Origin: Chthonomonas sp. UBA2387
GTDB taxonomy: Bacteria > Armatimonadota > Fimbriimonadia > Fimbriimonadales > Fimbriimonadaceae
Assembly: GCA_002343445.1 (NCBI GenBank)
Contig: DDSP01000046.1
Span: 1 to 21,086, forward strand
Direction of reading: 5' to 3'
Length of the DNA: 21,086 bases
The translations under genes were made by a program, and so were the position numbers. Of the stretch, positions 1-7,759 are shown piece after piece (positions within the stretch are counted from its first letter, which is position 1; the number at the start of each line of letters is the position of its first letter). A model generated the notes under the pieces. It was not told the DNA's origin. It was given only the letters and a program-made list of their open reading frames with translations, and ran no database searches.

Positions 1-771
1 ATCGCGATCATCGCGATCCTCGCCGCCATGCTCTTCCCTGTGTACGCACAGGCCAAGGGCGCGGCCAAAACGACCTCGACCATCTCCAACATCAAGCAGG
101 TGACGCTCGGCGGCTTGATGTACTCCGGCGACTACGACGACATCGGCCACCTGTGGCAGGATGTGACGACCAGCCCGACGGCAGGCTACTACCGCCTGCT
201 CGAACCGTACATCAAGAGCCGGGACATCGTGTTCGACGCGGCTCGTGGGATTCCGGTGCAGACCGGCGACTCCATCAACTGGACTTGGTCGCAGTTCGTC
301 TCCATTTCGGCGAACCGCAACGGCTGGCTGGCTTACGAGCCGTTCACGCCGCCCGACCAGTTCTTCCCCCGCGTCTACCGCAACATCTCGGCTCAGGAAG
401 AGATCTCCAAGCGCGCGGCCTACACGATCAGCACACGCCCGACAGCCAACCTGGCGACCGGGTTCAACTTCATCACCGATGAAGCCGGCTGCGCCGTGGG
501 CGTCGACCCGACGACCGTGGCCAACACGCGTTTGAACCGGGTGTTCTTGGCGGCGAAGACCTTCCACCGCGACCGCATCGTGACTGGCTACGGCGATGGC
601 CATGCCGGAACCGTGGCGTTCACCAAGGTCGGTTCGGTCCACGCCACCGTGGGCGACGCCGAAGACTGTGCGGGCTATGGTCCGAACAACGGCACGTTCA
701 TTCCTCTTCCCCACAACCAGGGCGGCATCGACACCACCTACTGGGGCAAGTGGTATAGCGCGAACGAGTGA
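1..771 (+). CDS. Type IV pilin-like pseudopilin (DUF1559-like), 5' end outside window
   Basis: The frame is open from the first base, so the N-terminus (normally a GFTLIE-type prepilin peptidase site) lies upstream of the window. The first visible residues, IAIIAILAAMLFPVYAQAKG, are the hydrophobic pilin helix running into the 'FxxAxxxA' transition. Next comes 'SNIKQVTLGGLMYSGDYDD', the segment typical of the DUF1559/H-X9-DG pseudopilins that are numerous in Armatimonadota and Planctomycetota. Near the end, a His (about visible residue 189) is followed by GYGDGH, a variant of the C-terminal H-Xn-DG motif. These proteins are thought to be extracellular or envelope pilin-like subunits; the specific role is unknown. 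The stop codon overlaps the next gene's ATG by one base (TGATG). The family assignment is well supported, while the specific role is not. Confidence 0.85.
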   Translation: MAIIAILAAMLFPVYAQAKGAAKTTSTISNIKQVTLGGLMYSGDYDDIGHLWQDVTTSPTAGYYRLLEPYIKSRDIVFDAARGIPVQTGDSINWTWSQFVSISANRNGWLAYEPFTPPDQFFPRVYRNISAQEEISKRAAYTISTRPTANLATGFNFITDEAGCAVGVDPTTVANTRLNRVFLAAKTFHRDRIVTGYGDGHAGTVAFTKVGSVHATVGDAEDCAGYGPNNGTFIPLPHNQGGIDTTYWGKWYSANE

Positions 772-977
772 TGAAGAGCCAGCTCAGTCCCGTCGTGGTG
801 TGGGTGATCATCGGCTTGGTCGTGGTCGTGGCCGGGTTCTTCGTTTGGAGAGCCACGGACCCGCCCGCCCAAAAGGTGGACCTCACGAAAGTCACGAAGG
901 AAGACCTCGAAGATCCGGACCCGCCCAAGCGCGGCCAACCGGGTTATCGAGAACGCATCACCGACCCGCCTCAGTAG
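771..977 (+). CDS. Small single-pass membrane protein coupled to pseudopilin
   Basis: The product is 68 residues. The chosen ATG at 771 overlaps the TGA of the pseudopilin gene; a GTG immediately before it (768) is an alternative start. Residues about 8-26 form one hydrophobic helix (SPVVVWVIIGLVVVVAGFF). It is followed by Arg and a charged, proline-rich tail with 'DPP' repeats (residues about 29-67), presumably outside the membrane helix. No enzyme motif is visible. The one-base TGATG overlap suggests translational coupling to the pilin. A role in assembly or anchoring of that pseudopilin is inference from position only. No family is recognised. Confidence 0.7.
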   Translation: MKSQLSPVVVWVIIGLVVVVAGFFVWRATDPPAQKVDLTKVTKEDLEDPDPPKRGQPGYRERITDPPQ

Positions 978-1000
978 GCGGTTCCTGACCCGTCAAGATG

Positions 1001-1045
1001 AGGGCCTGCTCCACGTGGGCAGGTCCTTGTCCGCCTTCTTGTCCA
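1001..1045 (+). terminator. Weak possible terminator hairpin between pilin unit and ABC operon
   Basis: CCTGC at 1005-1009 pairs with GCAGG at 1019-1023, leaving a 9-base loop. A pyrimidine-rich stretch without a T run follows. It is the only dyad seen in the 72-base gap 978-1049. It is not a convincing intrinsic terminator, so the two units could still be co-transcribed. Confidence 0.2.
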
Positions 1046-1049
1046 TTCC

Positions 1050-2903
1050 ATGAGCGCCCCCCAGCCCTACGCAGCCCACCCGCGCCTCACGATGCGGGCG
1101 TTCGTCGGCGTGCTGAGGCGGTTTTGGCCGTTTGCGGCCCGCTATCGTGGCAAGTTCATCCTCGGTCTGCTGCTGATTCTGGTGGCTGTGCCGCTCACCC
1201 AGTTCTCGGTGTTCCTGACGCGCGACGTCACGAACCGGATTCTGAACGCGACCGCCGAACCGCTCGACCAGCGGTGGGGCGCCGTGTTGGCGCTGGTGGG
1301 CCTGCAGGCCGGTTTTTGGCTGGTGGGCAGTCTGCTCGCCACGGCGCGCGAAGTGCTCGAGTGGTACGTCTCGATGCGAAGCACGTACGATTTGCGGCTG
1401 GCGTTCTACCGACACCTCTACCGCTTGCCGCTGGCGTTCTTGCTTCAACGGCCCCCCGGGGAGCACATCTATCGCGCCACAGAGGATATTGGCCCGCGCG
1501 ATGGCGACGGCTACGCCCCCGGATTGATGGGCATGATCTGTCGCCAAGGACCCCAACTCTTCGAGGCCGTGTACGGCGTGTGCTGGGGCGTGGCGTTGCT
1601 CAGTCTCGTGGACCCGATGCTCGCCTGGATGCTCGCCGCGTACATCGTGCCGTTCACGCTCAGCGCGCACTGGATGTACGACAAGATGCGGATTTCGGCC
1701 TTCGCCGCCCGAGAAGCCGCCGCGTACGAGCAGGCCGTCTTGCGGGACAGCATCGCGGGGCTGAAGACGCTCAAGAGCCTGGGCCGCAACCTGCTCCAGC
1801 GGCGCGTCTACGGGCGCAGCGCCAGCGACACCAAGCGGTTCCAGAACCAACTCAGTTTTCAAACCGTCCTTGCGACACAGGGCCTGATCGTCGGCTTCCG
1901 CACGGTGTTCAACGGGATCGTGATGGTTTACATCTCGATGCGCGTACTGAACGGGCAGGCGACCATCGGCGACTGGGTGGTCACCTTCTTGCTGGTGAAC
2001 GAGGCGCAGACGCCGCTGGAGAAGGCTGTCCAAGTCGTCCAGCAGATTCGAATTCTTATGGTGCCCGCCCAGAGGGTACAGCAGACCCTGGACGTCGAGC
2101 CCGATCTGGACGACCGGCCCGACGCGGTTTCGCTCGCTGGTTGCGAGCCGACGATCGCGTTCGAGAACGTGACGTTTGGGTACGACGCCGAGTATCCCGT
2201 GTTGCGGGATGTATCGTTCACGGTTCCTGCGGGAACACACGTGGGCATCGTAGGGCCGAGCGGGGCGGGGAAGAGCAGCTTGATGGGGCTCTTCCTCCGC
2301 CTGTACGCCCCGGATTCGGGGCGGCTCACGGTCGGGGGCGTGGACATCCAGCAGGCGCAGCTCGCCACCCTGATCGAGCAGTGCGCCATCGTGCCGCAGA
2401 CCGCTTTCCTCTATGAGGGGACGATCCGCGAAAACGTGATGTACGGCAACCCCAAGGCCAGCGAAGACGATCTGGATCGCGCGCTGACCGAATCGGGCGT
2501 CGCCGAGTTCGCCGAGCGCTTCCCCGAGGGCATCGACACCTGGATCGGCGAGGGCACCATGCTCTCGGGCGGCGAGAAGCAGCGCATCTGCATCGCACGA
2601 GCGCTCATCCGCAACCCGAGGTTCATGGTGTTCGACGAAGCCACGGCCAGTTTGGACTCCGAAACCGAGTCATCCATCTTGGAAAGCCTGCACGAACTGG
2701 TGCGTGGCCGAACCGCGATTTCCATCGCGCACCGCTTGAAGGCCGTCCGCAGGTGCGACCACATCGTCGTGCTGCAGGCGGGCTCGGTGGTCCAGCAGGG
2801 TACCCACGAGGATCTGGTCAAGACCCCGGGCTGCTACCAAGACATGTGGCAGGAGCAGACGGCGCACGCCCTCATCGCGCGGGGAGGCGACGACGATGCG
2901 TGA
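1050..2903 (+). CDS. ABC exporter half-transporter (TMD-NBD), first of pair
   Basis: This is a 617-residue type IV (MsbA/LmrA-like) ABC exporter: an N-terminal six-helix membrane domain (about residues 20-335) and a C-terminal nucleotide-binding domain (about 355-600). The NBD is intact. Walker A GPSGAGKSS lies at 402-410, the signature LSGGEKQR starts at 505, Walker B MVFDE ends in catalytic Glu530, and the H-loop His is 561. These features predict ATP-driven export across the inner membrane as a dimer. The partner is probably the next gene, which overlaps by 8 bases and encodes a second half-transporter. The substrate is not visible. The ATG at 1050 has no clear Shine-Dalgarno; an internal ATG at 1092 is a possible alternative start. 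A long minus-strand frame over this gene is a codon-bias shadow. Confidence 0.93.
   Translation: MSAPQPYAAHPRLTMRAFVGVLRRFWPFAARYRGKFILGLLLILVAVPLTQFSVFLTRDVTNRILNATAEPLDQRWGAVLALVGLQAGFWLVGSLLATAREVLEWYVSMRSTYDLRLAFYRHLYRLPLAFLLQRPPGEHIYRATEDIGPRDGDGYAPGLMGMICRQGPQLFEAVYGVCWGVALLSLVDPMLAWMLAAYIVPFTLSAHWMYDKMRISAFAAREAAAYEQAVLRDSIAGLKTLKSLGRNLLQRRVYGRSASDTKRFQNQLSFQTVLATQGLIVGFRTVFNGIVMVYISMRVLNGQATIGDWVVTFLLVNEAQTPLEKAVQVVQQIRILMVPAQRVQQTLDVEPDLDDRPDAVSLAGCEPTIAFENVTFGYDAEYPVLRDVSFTVPAGTHVGIVGPSGAGKSSLMGLFLRLYAPDSGRLTVGGVDIQQAQLATLIEQCAIVPQTAFLYEGTIRENVMYGNPKASEDDLDRALTESGVAEFAERFPEGIDTWIGEGTMLSGGEKQRICIARALIRNPRFMVFDEATASLDSETESSILESLHELVRGRTAISIAHRLKAVRRCDHIVVLQAGSVVQQGTHEDLVKTPGCYQDMWQEQTAHALIARGGDDDA
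2883..2887 (+). promoter_or_regulatory. Shine-Dalgarno GGAGG for second ABC gene
   Basis: GGAGG sits 8 bases before the ATG at 2896, inside the 3' end of the first ABC gene. It supports 2896 over the downstream ATG at 2923. Confidence 0.6.
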
Positions 2904-4719
2904 GCCTCGCAAGCTGTTCACTATGACCGAAGAGGAGGCGCTGGCCCAAGACGCGGCCGACTCCTCGCTCGGGGCTTGGGAGGCGTTGAAGTTCTGCTTG
3001 CCTTGGCTCAAGCCCTACGTTCGCAAGCTCATTTTGGTGACGATGGCCGACATCTCGCTGTTGGGCTTGGCGTTCATCCCGCCGTGGTTCACCACGTTCA
3101 TGCTGGACTCGGCGCTGCCGAACAAGGATTGGGACCTCGTGTGGCGCGTGGCCCTGATGGCGGTCGGCCTCGGGCTGTGGATGCAGGTGTTGCAGGTGGC
3201 GCGCGACTACCTCTACCTGTACATCGAACTCAAGATCCAACTCGACATCCGCAACCGGATGTATCGTCAGATCCAGCGCCTGAGCATGCGGACGCTCGAC
3301 GCTCGACCCGTCGGGCAGATGGTGGACCGCGTGCTCATCGACTCCGACCGCGTCGGCCACACGATCTACCGGATCATCCCCACGTTCCTGATGGTCGTTC
3401 AGTTCGCGTTGCTGTTCGCCTACGTGAGCTACATCGACCCGCTGATCACGGCCATCGTGGTCGCGTTCCTCGTTCCGTGGACGATCCTGTTCCACTGGGT
3501 GACCACGGTCGGACGCGAGATCGACCGACGCCGGCTGTTCTGCTGCGAGATGCGCGACGCGACGATCCAGCAGGCCGCGTCTTCGTTCGCCATCACGAAG
3601 ACGTTCGGGCGCGAGCAGCACGAGCGGTTCAAGCACGGTTCGCGGGCCACGGCTGTTCAGCGGCTGGGGAACCAGAACTACCTGATCTTGGTGTGGTTCG
3701 AGTTCGCCACACAACGGCTGATCCCGTACCTCAAGACGACGACGGTGTACCTGTACTTCATGCGGAAGGTCGTGTTCGGCGAGATGACGTTGGGTATGAC
3801 TGCGCCCATGATCGCCTACTTGGGGCGGCTCAACTTCCCGCTGGAGCGCATCGCCAACTTCTACAATTGGGTGCGGCAGACCATGGTGAGCACCGAGCGG
3901 TTGATGGCGTTCCTCCGCGTCGAGCCCGATGTGGTTGACCGACCCGATGCCGTGCGAATGCAAGAGGTCCGTGGCGACGTGGCGTTCGAGAACGTCTCGT
4001 TTTCCCGTCCCGGTCGGGGGCGGGTCTTGGACGGGGTGAACCTGACCATCGCCCCGGGCACCACGACGGCCATCGTGGGGCCGAGCGGTTCGGGAAAGAG
4101 CACCCTGGTCGCTTTGTTGCTGAGGTTGCACGACCCAGAGACCGGGCGCGTTCTTGTGGATGGCCACGACTTGCGGGACCTGCACCTGGACACCTACCTT
4201 CGCCGTATCGCGGTGGTGCAGCAGGAGACGTTCATCTTCGGGGGCACGCTGGCGAACAACATCCGGTTCGGCAAGCCCGACGCCACAGACGACGAACTGC
4301 GCACGGTGCTCGAGCAGGTGGGCTTGGGGCCTTGGCTGGAGGCGTTGCCCGACGGCTTGGACCAAGACCTCAAGAGCGGGCACGGCCTCTCGGCGGGTCA
4401 GCGGCAACGGATCGGCATCGCCCGAGCCCTGATCGGCGACCCGGGCATGGTTATCCTCGACGAGCCCACTTCGGCTCTGGACGGTCCTACGGAGGCTTCG
4501 GTCATGGCGACCATCGAGACCGTGTTCTCTGGTAAGACCATTGTCTTGGTGACGCATCGGCTTCACACGGCCGCCCACGCGAACCAGATCGGCGTGTTGG
4601 TCGGCGGCGTGCTGGTCGAAGTCGGCAACCACCAAGCCCTGCTCGCTCGGGGCGAAGCGTACGCGCGATTGGTGGCCGAGTACGAACGTGGCGCAGAGCG
4701 AGAGGAGGCAGCAGCGTGA
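2896..4719 (+). CDS. ABC exporter half-transporter (TMD-NBD), second of pair
   Basis: The 607-residue product has the same architecture as its upstream neighbour: a membrane domain (about residues 35-335) and an NBD (about 350-590). Walker A GPSGSGKST is at 395-403. The signature is LSAGQRQR from 498, with Ala in place of the first Gly of the canonical LSGGQ. Walker B VILDEP carries catalytic Glu523, and the H-loop His is 554. The NBD is therefore predicted active, so neither member of the pair is a degenerate-site partner. It overlaps the first ABC gene by 8 bases and the adaptor-like gene by 4, pointing to stoichiometric co-translation and a heterodimeric exporter. Heterodimerisation is inferred from gene pairing; two homodimers remain possible. 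The substrate is unknown. Confidence 0.93.
   Translation: MREPRKLFTMTEEEALAQDAADSSLGAWEALKFCLPWLKPYVRKLILVTMADISLLGLAFIPPWFTTFMLDSALPNKDWDLVWRVALMAVGLGLWMQVLQVARDYLYLYIELKIQLDIRNRMYRQIQRLSMRTLDARPVGQMVDRVLIDSDRVGHTIYRIIPTFLMVVQFALLFAYVSYIDPLITAIVVAFLVPWTILFHWVTTVGREIDRRRLFCCEMRDATIQQAASSFAITKTFGREQHERFKHGSRATAVQRLGNQNYLILVWFEFATQRLIPYLKTTTVYLYFMRKVVFGEMTLGMTAPMIAYLGRLNFPLERIANFYNWVRQTMVSTERLMAFLRVEPDVVDRPDAVRMQEVRGDVAFENVSFSRPGRGRVLDGVNLTIAPGTTTAIVGPSGSGKSTLVALLLRLHDPETGRVLVDGHDLRDLHLDTYLRRIAVVQQETFIFGGTLANNIRFGKPDATDDELRTVLEQVGLGPWLEALPDGLDQDLKSGHGLSAGQRQRIGIARALIGDPGMVILDEPTSALDGPTEASVMATIETVFSGKTIVLVTHRLHTAAHANQIGVLVGGVLVEVGNHQALLARGEAYARLVAEYERGAEREEAAA
4703..4708 (+). promoter_or_regulatory. 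Shine-Dalgarno AGGAGG for HlyD-like gene
   Basis: A full AGGAGG lies 7 bases before the GTG at 4716, inside the end of the second ABC gene. It decides the GTG start. Confidence 0.65.
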
Positions 4720-5660
4720 GTCAATCCATCTTCCGTCAAGAGTGGCGCACCCAATCGCGGCGGAAACGCCGCTTCTATGCGGTCTACATGACGTGGTTGG
4801 AGCGCGTCGGCTACACGATCACGGCGATCCTGCTCGCAGGCTTCGTGGGTTGCTTCTTCTACCAGGTGGACGAGTGGATCACGGCCGAAGGCGTCGAGGT
4901 GACCTCGCAGGGCGGCCAATTGGTCGTAGAAGCCAGTTTGGCGGGGAAGTCGGTGGCGAAGGCGCAATCGGGCCAGTTCGCCGAACTCGCCAACTTCCGC
5001 GTTCAGGGCGACGACGACACGATCCTGAGGCTTTCGACGTCCGGGGCGGTGTCAGAGACCGGCTACACCAGCCGCCTGTTGGCGTCGTCGGCGCGGGATG
5101 TCCTTTCGCAGGCCCTGGTCGGTCAGACCGTCCAGGCTCGCGAAGACGTGCCGCTCAAGGTCACGGGGATCCAGAGCATCGAAATCGACGCCAAGGTCGC
5201 GGCCAAGCCTTCGGCCGAAGTGGGCGAGCAACTCGATCCCGACCGTGAGCGCAGGGCCACGGGCACGGTGGTCAGCGGCAAACACACCATGCAGGCGCAA
5301 TTGGGCGATCTGCCGCCGCAAGTGCAGGATTCGCTGCGCGCGGCGTTGAAGGAACGACTGGTGGGGCGCGGGATCACGGTGGATTCGGTTTCGGGCGGGG
5401 CGAATGTCGCGATCGAAGACCTGCTCGCCGCCCATGCGGTGGTCAAGCTCGAGGCTGGCGACGGCGATGCCGCGGGATCGGCGTTGCGCGTCGCGCCCCT
5501 GAAGCGAGGTTTTGACGCTCGCATCGCCCTCGAGGCGGTTGACCCGGTTATCGCCGAACTCGTCGAAACGGCCTTGGCCAACGGCCACAAGGTCACGGCC
5601 AACGTCCGCGTCAAAACGGGCTCCAAGCCCATCGCCTATTTTCTGTTGCGCCGATCGTAA
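4716..5660 (+). CDS. Membrane-anchored HlyD-like adaptor protein (atypical), partner of ABC exporter
   Basis: The product has 314 residues, starts at GTG in a GTGA overlap with the preceding ABC gene, and has a strong Shine-Dalgarno. A basic N-terminal segment (RRKRR, 15-19) precedes one membrane helix at about 31-49. The rest is predicted to be outside the cytoplasm. Its C-terminal end, from 'GHKVTANVRVKTGSKPIAYF' to LLRRS, resembles the last strand and tail of HlyD/EmrA membrane fusion proteins, where 'G...A.I..G.R.....LL.PL' is typical. The context (two ABC exporter genes directly upstream) supports an adaptor role. The middle part, about 60-260, does not show an obvious paired lipoyl/barrel-sandwich signature or a long coiled coil. 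The membrane anchor is well supported; the fusion-protein call is moderate. Confidence 0.6.
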   Translation: MSQSIFRQEWRTQSRRKRRFYAVYMTWLERVGYTITAILLAGFVGCFFYQVDEWITAEGVEVTSQGGQLVVEASLAGKSVAKAQSGQFAELANFRVQGDDDTILRLSTSGAVSETGYTSRLLASSARDVLSQALVGQTVQAREDVPLKVTGIQSIEIDAKVAAKPSAEVGEQLDPDRERRATGTVVSGKHTMQAQLGDLPPQVQDSLRAALKERLVGRGITVDSVSGGANVAIEDLLAAHAVVKLEAGDGDAAGSALRVAPLKRGFDARIALEAVDPVIAELVETALANGHKVTANVRVKTGSKPIAYFLLRRS

Positions 5661-5665
5661 GCACC

Positions 5666-7759
5666 ATGATCACCCAGCGTCTTGAATCGAAACTGTCCGA
5701 ACTCCCGACCGACTACGCGGAGCGCGTGTATGCGGGTGTGCTTGGCAAAGTGATCGGCGTCTATCTCGGCCGGCCCATTGAGAACTGGCGGTACGAGGAC
5801 ATCCAGCGCACGTTTGGAGACGTGGCGTACTACATTCACGAGAAGCGCGACCGCCGGTTGATCGTCACCGACGACGACATTTCGGGCACGTTCACGTTCC
5901 TTCGGGCCGTTCAGGACTTCGATTACCCTAACCTGGTCGAACCGTGGATGGTGGGCGAGACGTGGATGAACTACCTCATCGAGCGCAAGACGACGCTCTG
6001 GTGGGGTGGGTTGGGGAACTCGACCGAGCACACGGCTTTTCTGCGGATGAAGCAGGGCGCGATGCCGCCGAAGAGCGGTTCCTGCGCGATGAACGGCAAG
6101 GTGGTTTCAGAGCAGATTGGTGGTCAGATTTTCATTGACGGCTGGGGCCTCCTTTGCCCGGGCGATCCCAACGGGGCCGCCGACTATGCCCGCGTCGCCG
6201 CTTGCGTCAGCCACGACGGCGAGGCCATCTACGGGGCACAGGTCGTCGCGGCGATGGTCGCGCTGGCGTTCGAAGAGCGGGATGTCGAGAGGCTGGTACG
6301 CCGCTCGTTGGAGGTGATCCCCGAGGATTGCGAGATTCGTCGCGTGGCCGACTTCGTGCTCCACGACTTCCGAGCGGGTGTGCCCTGGCGCGCGGCGCGT
6401 GCGCGGCTCGACCACTCGTTCGGCTACGCCCACTATGCCGGAGCCTGCCCGATCATCCCCAACCACGGTCTGGTGTTGTTGGCGATTCTGCACAGTCGCG
6501 GCTCGTTCGACGAGGGCATGAAGATCGTCAACACAAGCGGTTGGGACACGGACTGCAACTCGGGCAACGTTGGGTGCGTGCTGGGCGTGCTGGGCGGTTT
6601 GGACGCGTTCAACGCCCAGAACTGGCGCGGGCCCGTGGCCGACAAGGTGCTCATTCCCTCCGCCGACCCCGGCCGCTGCATCTCGGATGCGCTGCGCGAA
6701 TCGTACGAGGTGGTCAACATGGCGCGTCGCTTGCGCGGGCTGGCGCCTCTGGCACCGAAGGGTGGGGCACGCTTCCACTTCAGCCTCCCCGGCAGCGTGC
6801 AAGGATTCGAAACGCCGACGGCTTCGGCATCGCTGTCCAATTCGGGGGGTGCGCTCGACCTCACCTTCCGGTTGAAGGCGGAAGCCGGGACTTGGACGTT
6901 CATCCCTCCCGGACATATCGACTTCGTTTCGGGTTACCAACTCATCGGCTCGCCGACCTTGTACGCGAGCCAGCGGCTTCGGGCCAGGGTGGCCGCATCC
7001 GCCTCGAACTCCGCTGCGGTCTCGGCCAACCTCTACGTCTCGCGCTATCATGAGAACGACACGCTGGAGCGCATGAGGGGCGAGCGTGTCTCGCTGCAAC
7101 CCGGCGAGAGCCGCGAGGTCGAGTGGACCGTGCCCGATTGCGATGGCTACCCCGTGGCCGAAGTCGGTCTGGAGACGTCGAGCACGCTCGACGAAGACCA
7201 CACCGTCACGCTGGAATGGCTCGATTGGGATGGGACGCCGAACGTCACGCTTCGTCCTCGGCGGGGCCGCATGTGGGGCCGGGCTTGGGCGCCGTGTCTC
7301 GATCGGTTCCAACACGAGCGCGACGGCTATGGTCATCTGGTTCAGGACGAGGGTCGCGGGTTGTTGATCCAAGGAGGTTCGGAGTGGACCCGCTACCGCT
7401 TCGAAGCCCATGCGACGCCGCATCTGGCGCATCAGATCGGGATCGCCGCAGCGGTCCAAGGCCTGCGCCGTTACTATGCGTTGGTTCTGAGCGAAGACGG
7501 GCGGCTGCGCCTGATCAAGCAACTCTACGGCGAAACGACGCTCTGCGAAACGGTCGCGCCCTTCGAACTCTATCGCGGTTACGACTTCGCCCTCGAACTC
7601 GACGGACCCCATTTGCGCGGGTATCTGGACGGTGCGCTCGTCCTGGAAACCACGGACAACGACCGGCCCCTTCTGCACGGTGCGGTGGGCTTGCTGGTCG
7701 AGAGCGGGGCGATGGGCGTGGAGGACGAGGTGCGCGTGTCGCCTCTGGCGAACCCATGA
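5666..7759 (+). CDS. ADP-ribosylglycohydrolase-family protein with C-terminal beta-sandwich domains
   Basis: The product has 697 residues. Residues about 20-350 are an ADP-ribosylglycohydrolase (DraG/ARH) fold. They include 'AGVLGKVIGVYLGRP' near 24-38, an acidic TDDD at 68-71 in the place of the family's metal-binding TDD(T/S), 'SHDGEAIYGAQVVAAM' in the middle, and GWDTDCNSGN with Asp294 and Asp296 as the second metal-binding pair. This family hydrolyses N- or O-glycosidic ADP-ribose or related ribosyl bonds using two Mg ions. Residues about 365-530 look like an all-beta region. Residues about 540-697 look like a LamG/concanavalin-type sandwich. No signal peptide is visible, so the protein is probably cytoplasmic. 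It starts 5 bases after the HlyD-like gene and shares ATGA with the next gene. The fold call is strong. The substrate is unknown and need not be ADP-ribose. Confidence 0.85.
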   Translation: MITQRLESKLSELPTDYAERVYAGVLGKVIGVYLGRPIENWRYEDIQRTFGDVAYYIHEKRDRRLIVTDDDISGTFTFLRAVQDFDYPNLVEPWMVGETWMNYLIERKTTLWWGGLGNSTEHTAFLRMKQGAMPPKSGSCAMNGKVVSEQIGGQIFIDGWGLLCPGDPNGAADYARVAACVSHDGEAIYGAQVVAAMVALAFEERDVERLVRRSLEVIPEDCEIRRVADFVLHDFRAGVPWRAARARLDHSFGYAHYAGACPIIPNHGLVLLAILHSRGSFDEGMKIVNTSGWDTDCNSGNVGCVLGVLGGLDAFNAQNWRGPVADKVLIPSADPGRCISDALRESYEVVNMARRLRGLAPLAPKGGARFHFSLPGSVQGFETPTASASLSNSGGALDLTFRLKAEAGTWTFIPPGHIDFVSGYQLIGSPTLYASQRLRARVAASASNSAAVSANLYVSRYHENDTLERMRGERVSLQPGESREVEWTVPDCDGYPVAEVGLETSSTLDEDHTVTLEWLDWDGTPNVTLRPRRGRMWGRAWAPCLDRFQHERDGYGHLVQDEGRGLLIQGGSEWTRYRFEAHATPHLAHQIGIAAAVQGLRRYYALVLSEDGRLRLIKQLYGETTLCETVAPFELYRGYDFALELDGPHLRGYLDGALVLETTDNDRPLLHGAVGLLVESGAMGVEDEVRVSPLANP

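Noticed and set aside
993..2240. 415-codon minus-strand open frame opposite the first ABC gene
   Set aside because: It is antisense to a gene with complete ABC motifs. The product is rich in Arg, His and Gln with no recognisable domain, as expected from high-GC codon bias.
2872..4635. 587-codon minus-strand open frame opposite the second ABC gene
   Set aside because: Same reason: low-complexity His/Asp/Gln/Arg composition, and the opposite strand has a complete ABC exporter.
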